Origin: JANWHQ01 sp963775275
GTDB taxonomy: Bacteria; Pseudomonadota; Alphaproteobacteria; Caulobacterales; Caulobacteraceae
NCBI GenBank assembly: GCA_963775275.1
Contig: CAVZII010000005.1
Location: 3,782,001 to 3,846,000, forward strand
Direction: 5' to 3'
DNA length: 64,000 bases
Shown here in pieces: positions 31,592 through 40,099 of this stretch. Each line of letters starts with the position of its first letter. Within the stretch, counting starts at the first letter, position 1. The notes under the pieces were generated by a model, which searched no databases, was not told the origin of the DNA, and worked only from the letters and a program-made list of their open reading frames with translations. The translations under genes and the position numbers were made by a program.

Positions 31592-32340
31592 GCGGCGGAC
31601 TTCAAGGTCGAGTCGAAGAGGCTCAGCGTCTCACGCCAATGCCGCTCGGCGGCCTGCTCGTCGTAAACGCCGAGGTCCCTCATCGTGTAGCCGTGCCGGG
31701 CGCCGGAATAGATCTCGATGCGGTGATCGACGCCCGCCCCGGCGAGGGCCTTCTCCAGCTTGTCCTGCTGTTCCGGCGGGAACGAGGCGTCCTGGTCGGC
31801 GCCGCCGACGTAGACCTTGGCCTTTATCTTCGAGGCGAGCAGGTGCGGGCTGCCCGGATCGTCGGCCGCGAGGTTTGCGCCGTGGAACGAGCCGGCCGCG
31901 GCCACGCGGTCGGGGAACATCCCCGCGACCATCAGGGCCATCCGTCCGCCCATGCAGTAGCCCGTGACTCCCACCTTGACGCCCTTCACGTCCGGCTGGG
32001 CTGCGAGGAAGTCGAGGAAGGCTCCCGTGTCGGCCTGGACGTTGTCGGGGTTCAGCGCGGTCCCGATCTTGGCGAAGATGGCCTTGCGGGCCTCCTCGTC
32101 GGCGAAGAGCTTGGAGGGATCCATCGGCTCGTAGGGCCCGTCGCGGTAGAACAGATCGGGTAGCAGCACCAGGTAGCCGTGCGCGGCCAGACGCTCGGCC
32201 ATGTCGAACAGCGTCGGGCGGATGGCTGGGGCGTCCATGTAGACGAGGACGGCCGGCCAGGGCCCCGAGCCCTGCGGGCGGAAGACGTAGGCGCGGCAGT
32301 CGCCGTCCCGGGTCTGAATGGAGATCTGCTGTCTGCTCAT
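31588..32340 (-). CDS. dienelactone hydrolase family protein
   Basis: 250 aa alpha/beta-hydrolase. The nucleophile elbow 'GVTGYCMGGRMALM' has Cys, as in dienelactone hydrolases, and the acid/His region includes 'KAKVYVGGADQDASFPPEQQ' and 'IEIYSGARHGYTM'. It may act on dienelactones or other small esters; the genome context gives no pathway. It heads a two-gene minus-strand unit with the GNAT protein. Its promoter must lie between 32341 and the composite repeat. Confidence 0.9.
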   Translation of the reverse strand: MSRQQISIQTRDGDCRAYVFRPQGSGPWPAVLVYMDAPAIRPTLFDMAERLAAHGYLVLLPDLFYRDGPYEPMDPSKLFADEEARKAIFAKIGTALNPDNVQADTGAFLDFLAAQPDVKGVKVGVTGYCMGGRMALMVAGMFPDRVAAAGSFHGANLAADDPGSPHLLASKIKAKVYVGGADQDASFPPEQQDKLEKALAGAGVDHRIEIYSGARHGYTMRDLGVYDEQAAERHWRETLSLFDSTLKSAA

Positions 32341-32463
32341 GCTGGAAGCCTCCCTGATCCGGTCCGCCTCATCCCGGGCGCTCCATGGACTTCCAAACGG
32401 AGCGGCGGGGCGAGGTCAAGCGCTCAGGGGCCTGGGACGACTTTGATCGGTCCGGACGGGCGT
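32341..32463. other. intergenic part of the 32.3-32.6 kb gap
   Basis: The 307-bp gap between the divergent dienelactone hydrolase and FkbM genes consists of this 123-bp stretch, the composite repeat (32464-32629) and an 18-bp leader. Here I see GGCTTCCAGC and similar RBS-like bases for the minus-strand gene but no convincing promoter or open frame. Confidence 0.5.
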
Positions 32464-32629
32464 CTAGTGTCCCGATTCCGAAGTTCGCCAGCGCATTTGC
32501 AAGGCGGATGCGAACTTCGGAATCGATAAGGACACTAGCAAATGTATGATTCTAGTGTGGTTTACGGATCAGAAGTTCGCAGCCGAGGCAGCCGCCATCA
32601 TCATGCGAACTTCTGATCCACCACACTAG
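32464..32629 (-). repeat. composite double-hairpin repeat, copy 2 (inverted)
   Basis: Read on the minus strand it has the same order as 10337-10503. Unit 1 is 32552-32629 (78 nt): CTAGTGTGGT with ACCACACTAG, inner stem GGATCAGAAGTTCGC with GCGAACTTCTGATCC, GTAA bulge. The spacer is AATCATACATTTG (32539-32551). Unit 2 is 32464-32538 (75 nt): CTAGTGTCC with GGACACTAG, TTAT bulge, inner stem CGATTCCGAAGTTCGC with its complement. Stem differences from copy 1 are compensated on the opposite arm, whereas the loops are unrelated. It ends 18 bp before the FkbM gene. Confidence 0.9.
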
Positions 32630-32647
32630 TATCCCCTCGGAGACAAC

Positions 32648-33346
32648 ATGGACCAGACCCTCCTGGCGGCGGACCAAGACGAAATCGTTCAGATCCAGGG
32701 CGTGAAGATCGCGCTGGATCCCGGCGTGATGTCTGCGCCCGTGCTGACGAGTCTTCGGACCGGCCGCTACGAGAAGGGCGAGGCGAGGTACCTGCCCGAC
32801 ATCATCGAGCCGGGGGAGCGGCTGGTCGAGCTCGGCGGCGGCCTGGGGTTCCTGTCGGCCCTGGCCTGGCGGGAGGGCAAGACCGAGGCCGTGGTCGTGA
32901 TCGAGGCCAATCCGGACCTCATTCCCCTGATCCGCTCGACCCACCGGTTGAACGGCGTCGAAGCGGTCGTCCGCAACGCCGCCGCGGTCGGGCGCAGGGT
33001 TGCCGAAACCGTCGCCTTCTACCGGCACCGCCACTTCTGGTCGTCGTCGATGACGCCGATCCCGGAGAGCCGGCGGATCGGGGTGAGCCAGATTCCCGTG
33101 GTCACGCTTGACGAAATGGTGACCGAGCACCGCCCGACCATGCTGATCGTGGACGTGGAGGGCACCGAAGTGGAGCTGCTGGCGGAGTCCAACCTCGACG
33201 GGGTGCGCAAGCTGATGATCGAGCTGCACCACGAGCGGATCGGTTTCCCGGGCGTCAAGGCCGTGTTCGATGGCCTCTCCGCGCGCGGCTTCCACTATGA
33301 CCCGCGCTTCTCGCACGAAGCGGTGGTGCTGTTCCGCCGTCTCTGA
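32648..33346 (+). CDS. FkbM family methyltransferase
   Basis: 232 aa. FkbM-type SAM methyltransferases O-methylate sugars or other small molecules. Motif I 'IIEPGERLVELGGGLGFLSA' (about residues 52-71), 'VIEANPDLIPLIRSTHRLNG' and the FkbM block 'LDEMVTEHRPTMLIVDVEGT' followed by 'EVELLAESNLDGVRKLMIEL' support this. Its target is unknown. ATG at 32648 has CGGAG about 9 bp upstream, just beyond the composite repeat. It converges on lldD, with 6 bp between stops. Confidence 0.9.
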   Translation: MDQTLLAADQDEIVQIQGVKIALDPGVMSAPVLTSLRTGRYEKGEARYLPDIIEPGERLVELGGGLGFLSALAWREGKTEAVVVIEANPDLIPLIRSTHRLNGVEAVVRNAAAVGRRVAETVAFYRHRHFWSSSMTPIPESRRIGVSQIPVVTLDEMVTEHRPTMLIVDVEGTEVELLAESNLDGVRKLMIELHHERIGFPGVKAVFDGLSARGFHYDPRFSHEAVVLFRRL

Positions 33347-33352
33347 ACGTCC

Positions 33353-34567
33353 TCAGCCCGCGATCTTGGCCGGCGCCGGGCGCGCTGTCGGCCTTGCCGC
33401 CGCAGTCTCCTCGAGCGCCCGAGCCGCCTCGACCAGCAAACTGCGATCGGCCTTGCGCACGTCGGTGCAGCCCGTCAGCGCCAGGGCCGTGGCGAGCTCG
33501 CCGCGCATGATGTCCAGGACGTGCGTCACGCCGGCCTCGCCGCCGCCGGCCAGGCCGAAGGCCCAGGCGCGGCCGATCAGGCAGGCCTTGGCGCCGAGCG
33601 CCAGGGCCTTGAGCACGTCCAGGCCCGAGCGGACGCCGCCGTCCATGAACAGGGTCGTCCGGTCGCCCACGGCGTCGGCGATCGGGGGCAGGGCGGAGAT
33701 CGAGGACGGGGCGCCGTCGAGCTGGCGACCGCCGTGGTTGGAGACCACGATGCCGTCGAACCCGGCGTCGACCGCCCGGCGCGCGTCCTCGGGATCCTGC
33801 ACGCCCTTGAGGATCACCTTGCCGGGGTAGTTCGAGCGGATCCACTCGATGTGCGACCAGGTCAGGCTGTTGTCCATGCTGCCGCGGATCCACGGCCAGA
33901 ACTGGTCGACCTTCCTGGCGTCCGGCACCGCCGGGGCGATGTTGCCGAAGAGGTGAGGGCGACCGCTCAGCCAGACGTCCCACACCCACGGCAGGTGGGT
34001 CAGGCCGTCCCACGCGCGCCGCAAGGGAAGATGCCAGCTGGTGTCGCCGGAAAGGCCGTTGCGGATGTCGCGGTAGCGCGTTCCGGGCACCGGCAGGTCC
34101 ACGGTGAAGGCCAGCACAGGCGAGCCGAGCTCGGCCGCGCGGGCCAGCAGCTCCTTCATGTAGCCGCGGTCCCTGAGCATGTAGAGCTGGAACCAGATCG
34201 GCGCGCCGTAGCCCTTGGTCGCCTCGGAGAGGTCGCAGATCGACATGGTGGACAGGCACATGGGCACGCCCGCCTTGCGCGCCGCCCGCGCGGCCTGGAC
34301 CTCGCCTCGGCGCGCGTACATCCCGGCCATGCCCACCGGCGACAGCACGACCGGCATGGCCAACTCCTGGCCGAGCGCCTCGGTCTTCATCGAGATGTCC
34401 GAGACGTCCACCAGCACCCGCTGGCGCAGGAACACCTTCTCGAAGTCGGCCGAGTTGGCGCGCAGCGTCGCCTCCGCATAGGAGCCGCCGTCGACGTAGT
34501 CGAACAGGACCTTGGGGATGCGCCGGCGCGCGAGCTCGCGGTAATCGGCGACGTTGGCGGGTCTCAT
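33353..34567 (-). CDS. lldD: FMN-dependent L-lactate dehydrogenase family alpha-hydroxy-acid oxidase
   Basis: 404 aa from ATG at 34567 (GGGAGG upstream). FMN enzyme that oxidises L-lactate, or a related 2-hydroxy acid, to the 2-keto acid, passing electrons to quinone in the LldD group. Landmarks: 'FDYVDGGSYAEATLRAN', 'VVLSPVGMAGMYARRGEVQA', 'GAPIWFQLYMLRDRGY', 'VILKGVQDPEDARRAVDAG' with the FMN lysine, and the catalytic-His block 'IVVSNHGGRQLDGAPSSI'. It overlaps the upstream phytase-like lipoprotein gene by 4 bp (ATGA), and that gene overlaps cobT, so the three form an operon. LldD is favoured; glycolate or mandelate oxidation cannot be excluded. Confidence 0.88.
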   Translation of the reverse strand: MRPANVADYRELARRRIPKVLFDYVDGGSYAEATLRANSADFEKVFLRQRVLVDVSDISMKTEALGQELAMPVVLSPVGMAGMYARRGEVQAARAARKAGVPMCLSTMSICDLSEATKGYGAPIWFQLYMLRDRGYMKELLARAAELGSPVLAFTVDLPVPGTRYRDIRNGLSGDTSWHLPLRRAWDGLTHLPWVWDVWLSGRPHLFGNIAPAVPDARKVDQFWPWIRGSMDNSLTWSHIEWIRSNYPGKVILKGVQDPEDARRAVDAGFDGIVVSNHGGRQLDGAPSSISALPPIADAVGDRTTLFMDGGVRSGLDVLKALALGAKACLIGRAWAFGLAGGGEAGVTHVLDIMRGELATALALTGCTDVRKADRSLLVEAARALEETAAARPTARPAPAKIAG

Positions 34568-35589
34568 GGCGCGGCCTCCCTCGGCTTGCGCGCGGCCCTC
34601 CGGTCGGCGTGGCCGGATCCGGGACCCGTCCAGTCGAACGCCAGCAGCAGCGTGCGTTGCTTGTCGGAGAAATTGTCGTCCGAAATCAGATAGAGCCGCA
34701 AGCCGCCTTCGGGCGCGCTCACGGCGGCGACGCCTTCGAGATTGTCCACGGTCTGGGGCGGACGAAGCTGGAGCTGGGCCCGGATGGGCGCGAGCGCACG
34801 CGGCGTCTTGGGCAGATCCACGATGCTGACCAGAACGTAGGACTGGGCGCTCAGCGGATTGAAGCTGTGGTGCACGATCACGAGCCGGCCAGACGGCGTC
34901 TCCGCGAGCGCGGTCAGGCGATAGCCGAGCGGCGGTTCGGGCAGCCCCGACCACTGGCGGCAGGCGGCCTTCAGCCGGCAAAGCCAGATCGAGCCGCCTT
35001 CGATCCCGACCCAGTAGGCGTCGCGTCCCTGGGAGGACGCCAGCGCGAGCCCTTCCATGCCCTGGTTGGACGGCATCGCGACGTCGGGGATCGGCGCCTC
35101 GTGCGGCGGCCCGCCGCTGGCCGGATAGATCCAGATGCGATGGTCGCGTTCGAAGCTGACCATGAGATCACCGTCCGGCCAGACAGCGACGCCCTCGGCG
35201 TCGGCCTCATGCTTGCTCTCGAGCGGCCGGCCGTCGGGCCCCGTGAGCGGATCGAGCCGCGCCCGGTCGACGCCCGCGAGGCGGCCCGAGCCGTCCAGCA
35301 CCAGGCGCGCGCGCAGGAGCGAGCCCTCGTCGGACTCCGAGACGAAATCGCCCTGGGGGTCCAGGACCTTGAGGTCGGAGAAGCCGCCGAAGGCGCTGGT
35401 CCCGGGGCTCTTCAGCCAGAGCCCCCCCGCATAGGTGAAGGCGCCCGCGCGGCGGTCGGACGGATCGGCGGGATAGAGCGGGACCGGCGTCGCCGAGACA
35501 TCGATCGATCCCGGAGCATGTTCGCCCCGCGCCCCCGCGGCGCACCCGCTGAGGGCGAGGACCAGGAGGGCGAGGGCTGCGCCCTTCAA
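34564..35589 (-). CDS. lipoprotein with esterase-like activity of phytase domain
   Basis: 341 aa. 'MKGAALALLVLALSGCAAG' is a lipoprotein signal with lipobox ALSGC. The rest matches the phytase-like beta-propeller family (PF13449): 'AGGLWLKSPGTSAFGGFSDL', 'SKHEADAEGVAVWPDGDLMV', 'FERDHRIWIYPASG' and 'NQGMEGLALASSQGRDAYWV'. The activity of this family is poorly defined. It sits between cobT (4-bp overlap) and lldD (4-bp overlap). A Lys/Arg-rich C-terminus 'GHADRRAARKPREAAP' is unusual for an exported domain. Confidence 0.85.
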   Translation of the reverse strand: MKGAALALLVLALSGCAAGARGEHAPGSIDVSATPVPLYPADPSDRRAGAFTYAGGLWLKSPGTSAFGGFSDLKVLDPQGDFVSESDEGSLLRARLVLDGSGRLAGVDRARLDPLTGPDGRPLESKHEADAEGVAVWPDGDLMVSFERDHRIWIYPASGGPPHEAPIPDVAMPSNQGMEGLALASSQGRDAYWVGIEGGSIWLCRLKAACRQWSGLPEPPLGYRLTALAETPSGRLVIVHHSFNPLSAQSYVLVSIVDLPKTPRALAPIRAQLQLRPPQTVDNLEGVAAVSAPEGGLRLYLISDDNFSDKQRTLLLAFDWTGPGSGHADRRAARKPREAAP

Positions 35590-37511
35590 CCCCGCGCGGC
35601 CCCGACCGCCTGCAGGCTCGTCCGCTTCGGCCGCGCCATGACGCCGACCACCGGTCCCGAACCGGCCGGCCGCCGGGCCAGGGCCTTGCCGCCGTCCTCC
35701 TCGAACAGCTCGGCCAGATTCTCGGTCATGACGCCGCCGAGCTGCTCCACGTCCACGATCGTGACCGCGCGGCGATAGTAGCGGGTGACGTCATGGCCGA
35801 TCCCGATGGCCAGGAGCTCGACCGGCGAGTTCTGCTCGATGTCGGCGATCACGGCCCTGAGGTGGCGCTCCAGGTAGTGGCCGGAGTTCACCGACAGCGT
35901 CGAGTCGTCGACCGGCGCGCCGTCCGAGATCACCATCAGGATCCGCCGCTGCTCCGGCCGGCCGATCAGGCGGTGATGCGCCCAGGCCAGCGCCTCGCCG
36001 TCGATGTTCTCCTTGAGCAAGCCCTCGCGCATCATCAGGCCGAGGTTCTTGCGCGCGCGCCGCCAGGGCGCGTCGGCAGCCTTGTAGACGATGTGGCGCA
36101 GGTCGTTCAGGCGGCCGGGCTGGGGCGGCTTGCCTTCCTTGATCCAGTCATCCCGGGACATGCCGCCCTTCCACGCGCGGGTGGTGAACCCCAGGATCTC
36201 GACCTTGACCGCGCAGCGCTCGAGCGTACGCGCCAGGATGTCGGCGCAGACCGCCGCCACCATGATCGGCCGGCCGCGCATGGAGCCGGAATTGTCGAGC
36301 AGCAGGGTGACGACCGTGTCGCGGAACGCGGTGTCCTTCTCCTCCTTGAAGGAGAGCGGCGCGGTCGGGTCGACCACCACCCGCGCCAGCCGCGCGGCGT
36401 CCAGGATCCCTTCCTCCAGGTCGAAGGTCCAGGCCCGGTTCTGCTTGGCCAGCAGCCGCCGCTGCAGCCGGTTGGCCAGGCGCGAGACCACGCTCGACAG
36501 GCTGGCGAGCTGCTGGTCCAGATAGGCCCGCAGCCGCTCCAGCTCTTCGGGCTCGCACAGCTCCTCGGCCTCGACGATCTCGTCGTGGGCGGTGGTGAAG
36601 ACCTTGTAGGGGGGCTCGGGCAGACCCGGGTCCTTGACGTCGGGCCGGGCGGTCTTGGCCGCCTCGCCGAGATCGGCCGCCTCGTCGGAGGCGTCGCTCA
36701 TGTCGGCCTCGTCCACCTGAACGATCTCGGCGTCGGCCGCGTCGGACGGCTGGTCCGACAGCTGGACCTTGTCGGGCGGCGCGCTCTCGCCTTCACCCTG
36801 CTCGCCCTGTTCGCCTTCCCCTTCGCCGCCCTCGGGCTCTTCCTCGCCGTCCTCCGATTCCGCGTCCTCGGCGTCGGCGAGATCGCCGATCTCCAGGTCC
36901 CGCATGATCGCCCGTGCCACGCGCGCGAAGGCGGACTGGTCCTCGATGGAGCCGGTCAGGCGATCCAGATCCTGGCCCGCCCGCGCCTCGATGTCGGCGC
37001 GGAACATGTCCACGAGGGGCCTGACCCCGTCCGGCGGGGGCTCGCCGGTCAGGCGCTCGCGCACCAGGAGGCTCAGGATGTCGGCCATGGGCGCGCGCGC
37101 GCGGTCCTCGATCCGGCTGAGGCCCTTGCGGTCGATCTCGCCCTCGAGCATGGCGCGCAGGTTCGCGCGCACGCCGCCCAGCGCATTGGCGCCGATCGCG
37201 TCGGTCCGCGCCTGTTCGATCGCCTCGAACACCACCGAGCCTTCGGCCGAGCGCGGCCGCAGGCGCGCGTGGGCGACCTCGTCGTGGTGGGCCAGGCGCA
37301 GGGCCATCTGGTCGGCCAGGCCGCGGATGCGCGCCGCCTCCTCGGGAGGCAGGTCGCGCGGCGGCTGGGGCAGGACCGCCCGATTCCCCGACAGGCTGGG
37401 CCCTTCGGCCGAGAACACAACCTCCAGGTCCGGCTGCTCGGCAAGCGAGCGGGCGGCGTGCGCCAGGGCGCGCTTGAACGGCTCGGTAGGGGCTTCGGCT
37501 TTCGCGGCCAT
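35586..37511 (-). CDS. cobT: cobaltochelatase subunit CobT
   Basis: 641 aa. With CobS (AAA+) and CobN, CobT inserts Co2+ into hydrogenobyrinate a,c-diamide in aerobic B12 synthesis; it is the VWA-domain chaperone-like subunit. A N-terminal CobT domain (1-200), an acidic linker (about 205-300, rich in Glu/Asp/Gly) and a C-terminal VWA domain with MIDAS 'LLLDNSGSMRGR' (Asp406) and 'ISDGAPVDDSTLSVNSGHYL' are all present. cobS, usually adjacent, is not in the neighbourhood. It heads an operon with the phytase-like lipoprotein and lldD. Confidence 0.94.
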   Translation of the reverse strand: MAAKAEAPTEPFKRALAHAARSLAEQPDLEVVFSAEGPSLSGNRAVLPQPPRDLPPEEAARIRGLADQMALRLAHHDEVAHARLRPRSAEGSVVFEAIEQARTDAIGANALGGVRANLRAMLEGEIDRKGLSRIEDRARAPMADILSLLVRERLTGEPPPDGVRPLVDMFRADIEARAGQDLDRLTGSIEDQSAFARVARAIMRDLEIGDLADAEDAESEDGEEEPEGGEGEGEQGEQGEGESAPPDKVQLSDQPSDAADAEIVQVDEADMSDASDEAADLGEAAKTARPDVKDPGLPEPPYKVFTTAHDEIVEAEELCEPEELERLRAYLDQQLASLSSVVSRLANRLQRRLLAKQNRAWTFDLEEGILDAARLARVVVDPTAPLSFKEEKDTAFRDTVVTLLLDNSGSMRGRPIMVAAVCADILARTLERCAVKVEILGFTTRAWKGGMSRDDWIKEGKPPQPGRLNDLRHIVYKAADAPWRRARKNLGLMMREGLLKENIDGEALAWAHHRLIGRPEQRRILMVISDGAPVDDSTLSVNSGHYLERHLRAVIADIEQNSPVELLAIGIGHDVTRYYRRAVTIVDVEQLGGVMTENLAELFEEDGGKALARRPAGSGPVVGVMARPKRTSLQAVGAARG

Positions 37512-37694
37512 GATCCGTCACGACTTAACGGCGCGCGCGGGGGTTTCAAGCCCAAGCCGCATCAACGCCCGAGGCCTCGCGGCGCGCAGGGGAGGGCGAG
37601 GCGGCGCGGCCGCCGCACTTTCACCTGGCGCGCTCTAGTGATAGAGCCCCCCATCCTGGCGGGCCCGTCGGCCGCTTCCTATCTCGATCTCGTC

Positions 37695-38273
37695 ATGTTG
37701 CTGGACATCCTGCTGGTCATCCTGGTCATCGACTGCGTCGCGCTCACCGGCGTGATCCTGCTGCAGCGCTCCGAAGGCGGCGCGCTCGGCATGGGCGGCG
37801 GCCCGGCGGGGATCTTCACCGCCCGGGGCGCGGGCGACCTGCTGACCCGCACCACCTCGATCCTGACGATCATCTTCTTCGTCCTCAGCCTGACCATCAC
37901 CCTGCTGGCCGGTCACAATCGCGCGACCTCATCTGTGACCGAGCGGCTGAAGATCAACCCGATCGACCTGGACGCCCTGGCCAAGCAGCGGGCCGCCGCC
38001 CAGGCCCAGGCGGAGTCGCCCGCCGCGTCGTCGTCGCAGGCCGCGCCGCCGCTGCCGGTCCAGCCGCAGCTGCCCGCCGCCCCGACCCAGGCTCCGCGCC
38101 CGACGATCCACGCGCCCAGGACCGCGGCCGGACGCGCCGCCGGACCGATCACGCTCCCCGAGGTCTCCGTGGCGCCGCCGCCGAGGCCGGTCGGCGTGCC
38201 GCGGCCGAGCCTAAACGCCCCCGGACCGTCCGCACAGACCCCGGCCTCAGGCGCGCCCGCCGCCGGCCACTAG
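37695..38273 (+). CDS. secG: preprotein translocase subunit SecG
   Basis: 192 aa from ATG at 37695. SecG is the small SecYEG component: first membrane helix 'LLDILLVILVIDCVALTGVI', the conserved loop 'LLQRSEGGALGMGGGPAGIF' with 'TARGAGDLLTRTTSILTIIF', then the second helix. A long Ala/Pro/Gln tail (residues 85-192), far beyond the E. coli length, follows; such tails occur in Caulobacterales. An upstream in-frame GTG at 37638 would add 19 residues but neither start has a clear RBS. It is divergent from cobT, with 183 bp between. Confidence 0.93.
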   Translation: MLLDILLVILVIDCVALTGVILLQRSEGGALGMGGGPAGIFTARGAGDLLTRTTSILTIIFFVLSLTITLLAGHNRATSSVTERLKINPIDLDALAKQRAAAQAQAESPAASSSQAAPPLPVQPQLPAAPTQAPRPTIHAPRTAAGRAAGPITLPEVSVAPPPRPVGVPRPSLNAPGPSAQTPASGAPAAGH

Positions 38274-38375
38274 GCCGGATCGGGCGGGTCCTGATGACCC
38301 GATCTTCCGCCGGCGCGATCCGCCACTGCCATTGAGGGGGCCCACTTGGCCGAATCGGCGCTAATCTGAACGCCC

Positions 38376-40007
38376 ATGGCCCGGTACATCTTCATCACCG
38401 GCGGCGTGGTTTCCTCCCTCGGCAAAGGACTCGCCTCCGCAGCGCTCGGCGCCCTGTTGCAGGCGCGCGGCTTCAAGGTCCGGCTGCGCAAGCTGGACCC
38501 CTATCTGAACGTCGATCCGGGGACGATGAGCCCCTATCAGCACGGCGAGGTCTTCGTCACGGACGACGGCGCGGAGACCGACCTGGACCTCGGCCACTAC
38601 GAGCGCTTCACCGGGGTCTCGGCCGCCAGGACCGACAACGTCACCACCGGCCAGATCTACCAGAGGATCCTGGAGAAGGAGCGCAAGGGGGATTTCCTGG
38701 GAGCGACCGTCCAGGTGATCCCGCACGTCACCGACGAGATCAAGCGCTTCGTGATGCGCGATCCGGGCGACGCGGACTTCGTGCTGGTGGAGATCGGCGG
38801 CACCGTCGGCGACATCGAGGGCCTGCCGTTCTTCGAGGCGATCCGCCAGCTCGGCCAGGAGCTGCCCCGCCAGCACGCCATCTTCATCCACCTGACGCTG
38901 CTGCCGTTCATCAAGACGGCCGGCGAGATGAAGACCAAGCCGACGCAGCACTCGGTGCGCGAGCTTCGGGCCATCGGCATCCAGCCCGACATCCTGCTCT
39001 GCCGCTGCGAGCAGCCGATCCCGGCCGAGGAGAAGCGCAAGATCGGCCTGTTCTGCAACGTGCGCCCGTCGGCCGTGATCCAGGCCATGGACGCGCCGAA
39101 CATCTACGCGGTGCCGCTGGACTACCATCACCAGGGCCTGGATTCGGAGGTGCTCGACGGCTTCGGGATCGAGGCGCCCGCGCCGAACCTCGAGCGCTGG
39201 CAGGCCATCTCCGAGCGCCTGACCAGCCCCGACGGCGACGTCACCATCGCCGTGGTCGGCAAGTACACCGTGCTGAAGGACGCCTATAAGTCCCTGATCG
39301 AGGCCCTGACCCACGGCGGCGTCGCCAACAACGTCAAGGTCAACCTGGACTGGGTCGAATCCGAGACCTTCGAGGGCGAGGACGGGGCGGCCGCCGCGAG
39401 GCTGGAGGGCGTCCACGGCATCCTCGTGCCCGGCGGTTTCGGCGAGCGCGGCGCGGAAGGCAAGATTCGTGCGGCGCAGTTCGCGCGCGAGCGCGCCGTG
39501 CCCTATTTCGGCATCTGTTTCGGCATGCAGATGGCGGTGATCGAGGCGGTCAGGAACGTGGCCGGCGTGACCGGCGCCTCGTCCAGCGAGTTCGGCCCCA
39601 CGTCCGAGCCGGTCGTGGGGCTGATGACGGAGTGGATCAAGGGCAACGAGAAGGTCGTGCGCTCGGCGGACGCCGAGAAGGGCGGGACCATGCGGCTGGG
39701 CGCCTATGACGCGGTGCTGCGGCCCGGCTCCAGGATCGCCGCGATCTACGGGACGCTGGCCATCTCGGAACGTCACCGGCACCGCTACGAGGTCAACATC
39801 AACTACAAGGACGACATCGAGCGCGCGGGCCTGAAGATGACGGGGATGTCGCCCGACGGCATCCTGCCGGAGATCGTGGAGCGGGACGACCATCCCTGGT
39901 TCGTCGGCGTGCAGTACCACCCCGAGCTCAAGAGCCGCCCGTTCGCCCCCCATCCGCTGTTCGCCAGCTTCATCGCCGCGGCGGTGGAGCAGAGCCGGCT
40001 GGTGTGA
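38376..40007 (+). CDS. pyrG: CTP synthase
   Basis: 543 aa, canonical length. UTP + glutamine + ATP to CTP. N-terminal synthetase: 'IFITGGVVSSLGKGLASAAL' (P-loop), 'DPYLNVDPGTMSPYQHGEVF', 'DDGAETDLDLGHYERF'. C-terminal class I glutaminase: 'ILVPGGFGERGAEGKIRA', the Cys nucleophile in 'YFGICFGMQMAVIEAVRN', and 'HPWFVGVQYHPELKSRPFAP'. ATG at 38376. secG-pyrG order is common in alphaproteobacteria. There are 102 bp between them. Confidence 0.97.
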   Translation: MARYIFITGGVVSSLGKGLASAALGALLQARGFKVRLRKLDPYLNVDPGTMSPYQHGEVFVTDDGAETDLDLGHYERFTGVSAARTDNVTTGQIYQRILEKERKGDFLGATVQVIPHVTDEIKRFVMRDPGDADFVLVEIGGTVGDIEGLPFFEAIRQLGQELPRQHAIFIHLTLLPFIKTAGEMKTKPTQHSVRELRAIGIQPDILLCRCEQPIPAEEKRKIGLFCNVRPSAVIQAMDAPNIYAVPLDYHHQGLDSEVLDGFGIEAPAPNLERWQAISERLTSPDGDVTIAVVGKYTVLKDAYKSLIEALTHGGVANNVKVNLDWVESETFEGEDGAAAARLEGVHGILVPGGFGERGAEGKIRAAQFARERAVPYFGICFGMQMAVIEAVRNVAGVTGASSSEFGPTSEPVVGLMTEWIKGNEKVVRSADAEKGGTMRLGAYDAVLRPGSRIAAIYGTLAISERHRHRYEVNINYKDDIERAGLKMTGMSPDGILPEIVERDDHPWFVGVQYHPELKSRPFAPHPLFASFIAAAVEQSRLV

Positions 40008-40099
40008 TTCGCCGCAGGATCAGGCGCCGATGCGCCCGGACTGTCCCCGGCGCACCGCGCGCCCTTCGCGCGGCGCGGTCGAGCGCATAATCTGGCGCG

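Noticed and set aside
37630..37650. CTCTAGTGATAGAG near secG as another repeat unit
   Set aside because: It has CTAGTG but no GACGTTCG or GAAGTTCG core and only a 5-bp stem.
35793..38273. An 826-residue plus-strand frame opposite cobT
   Set aside because: Composition is that of a GC-rich antisense shadow; only its last 192 residues (SecG) are real.
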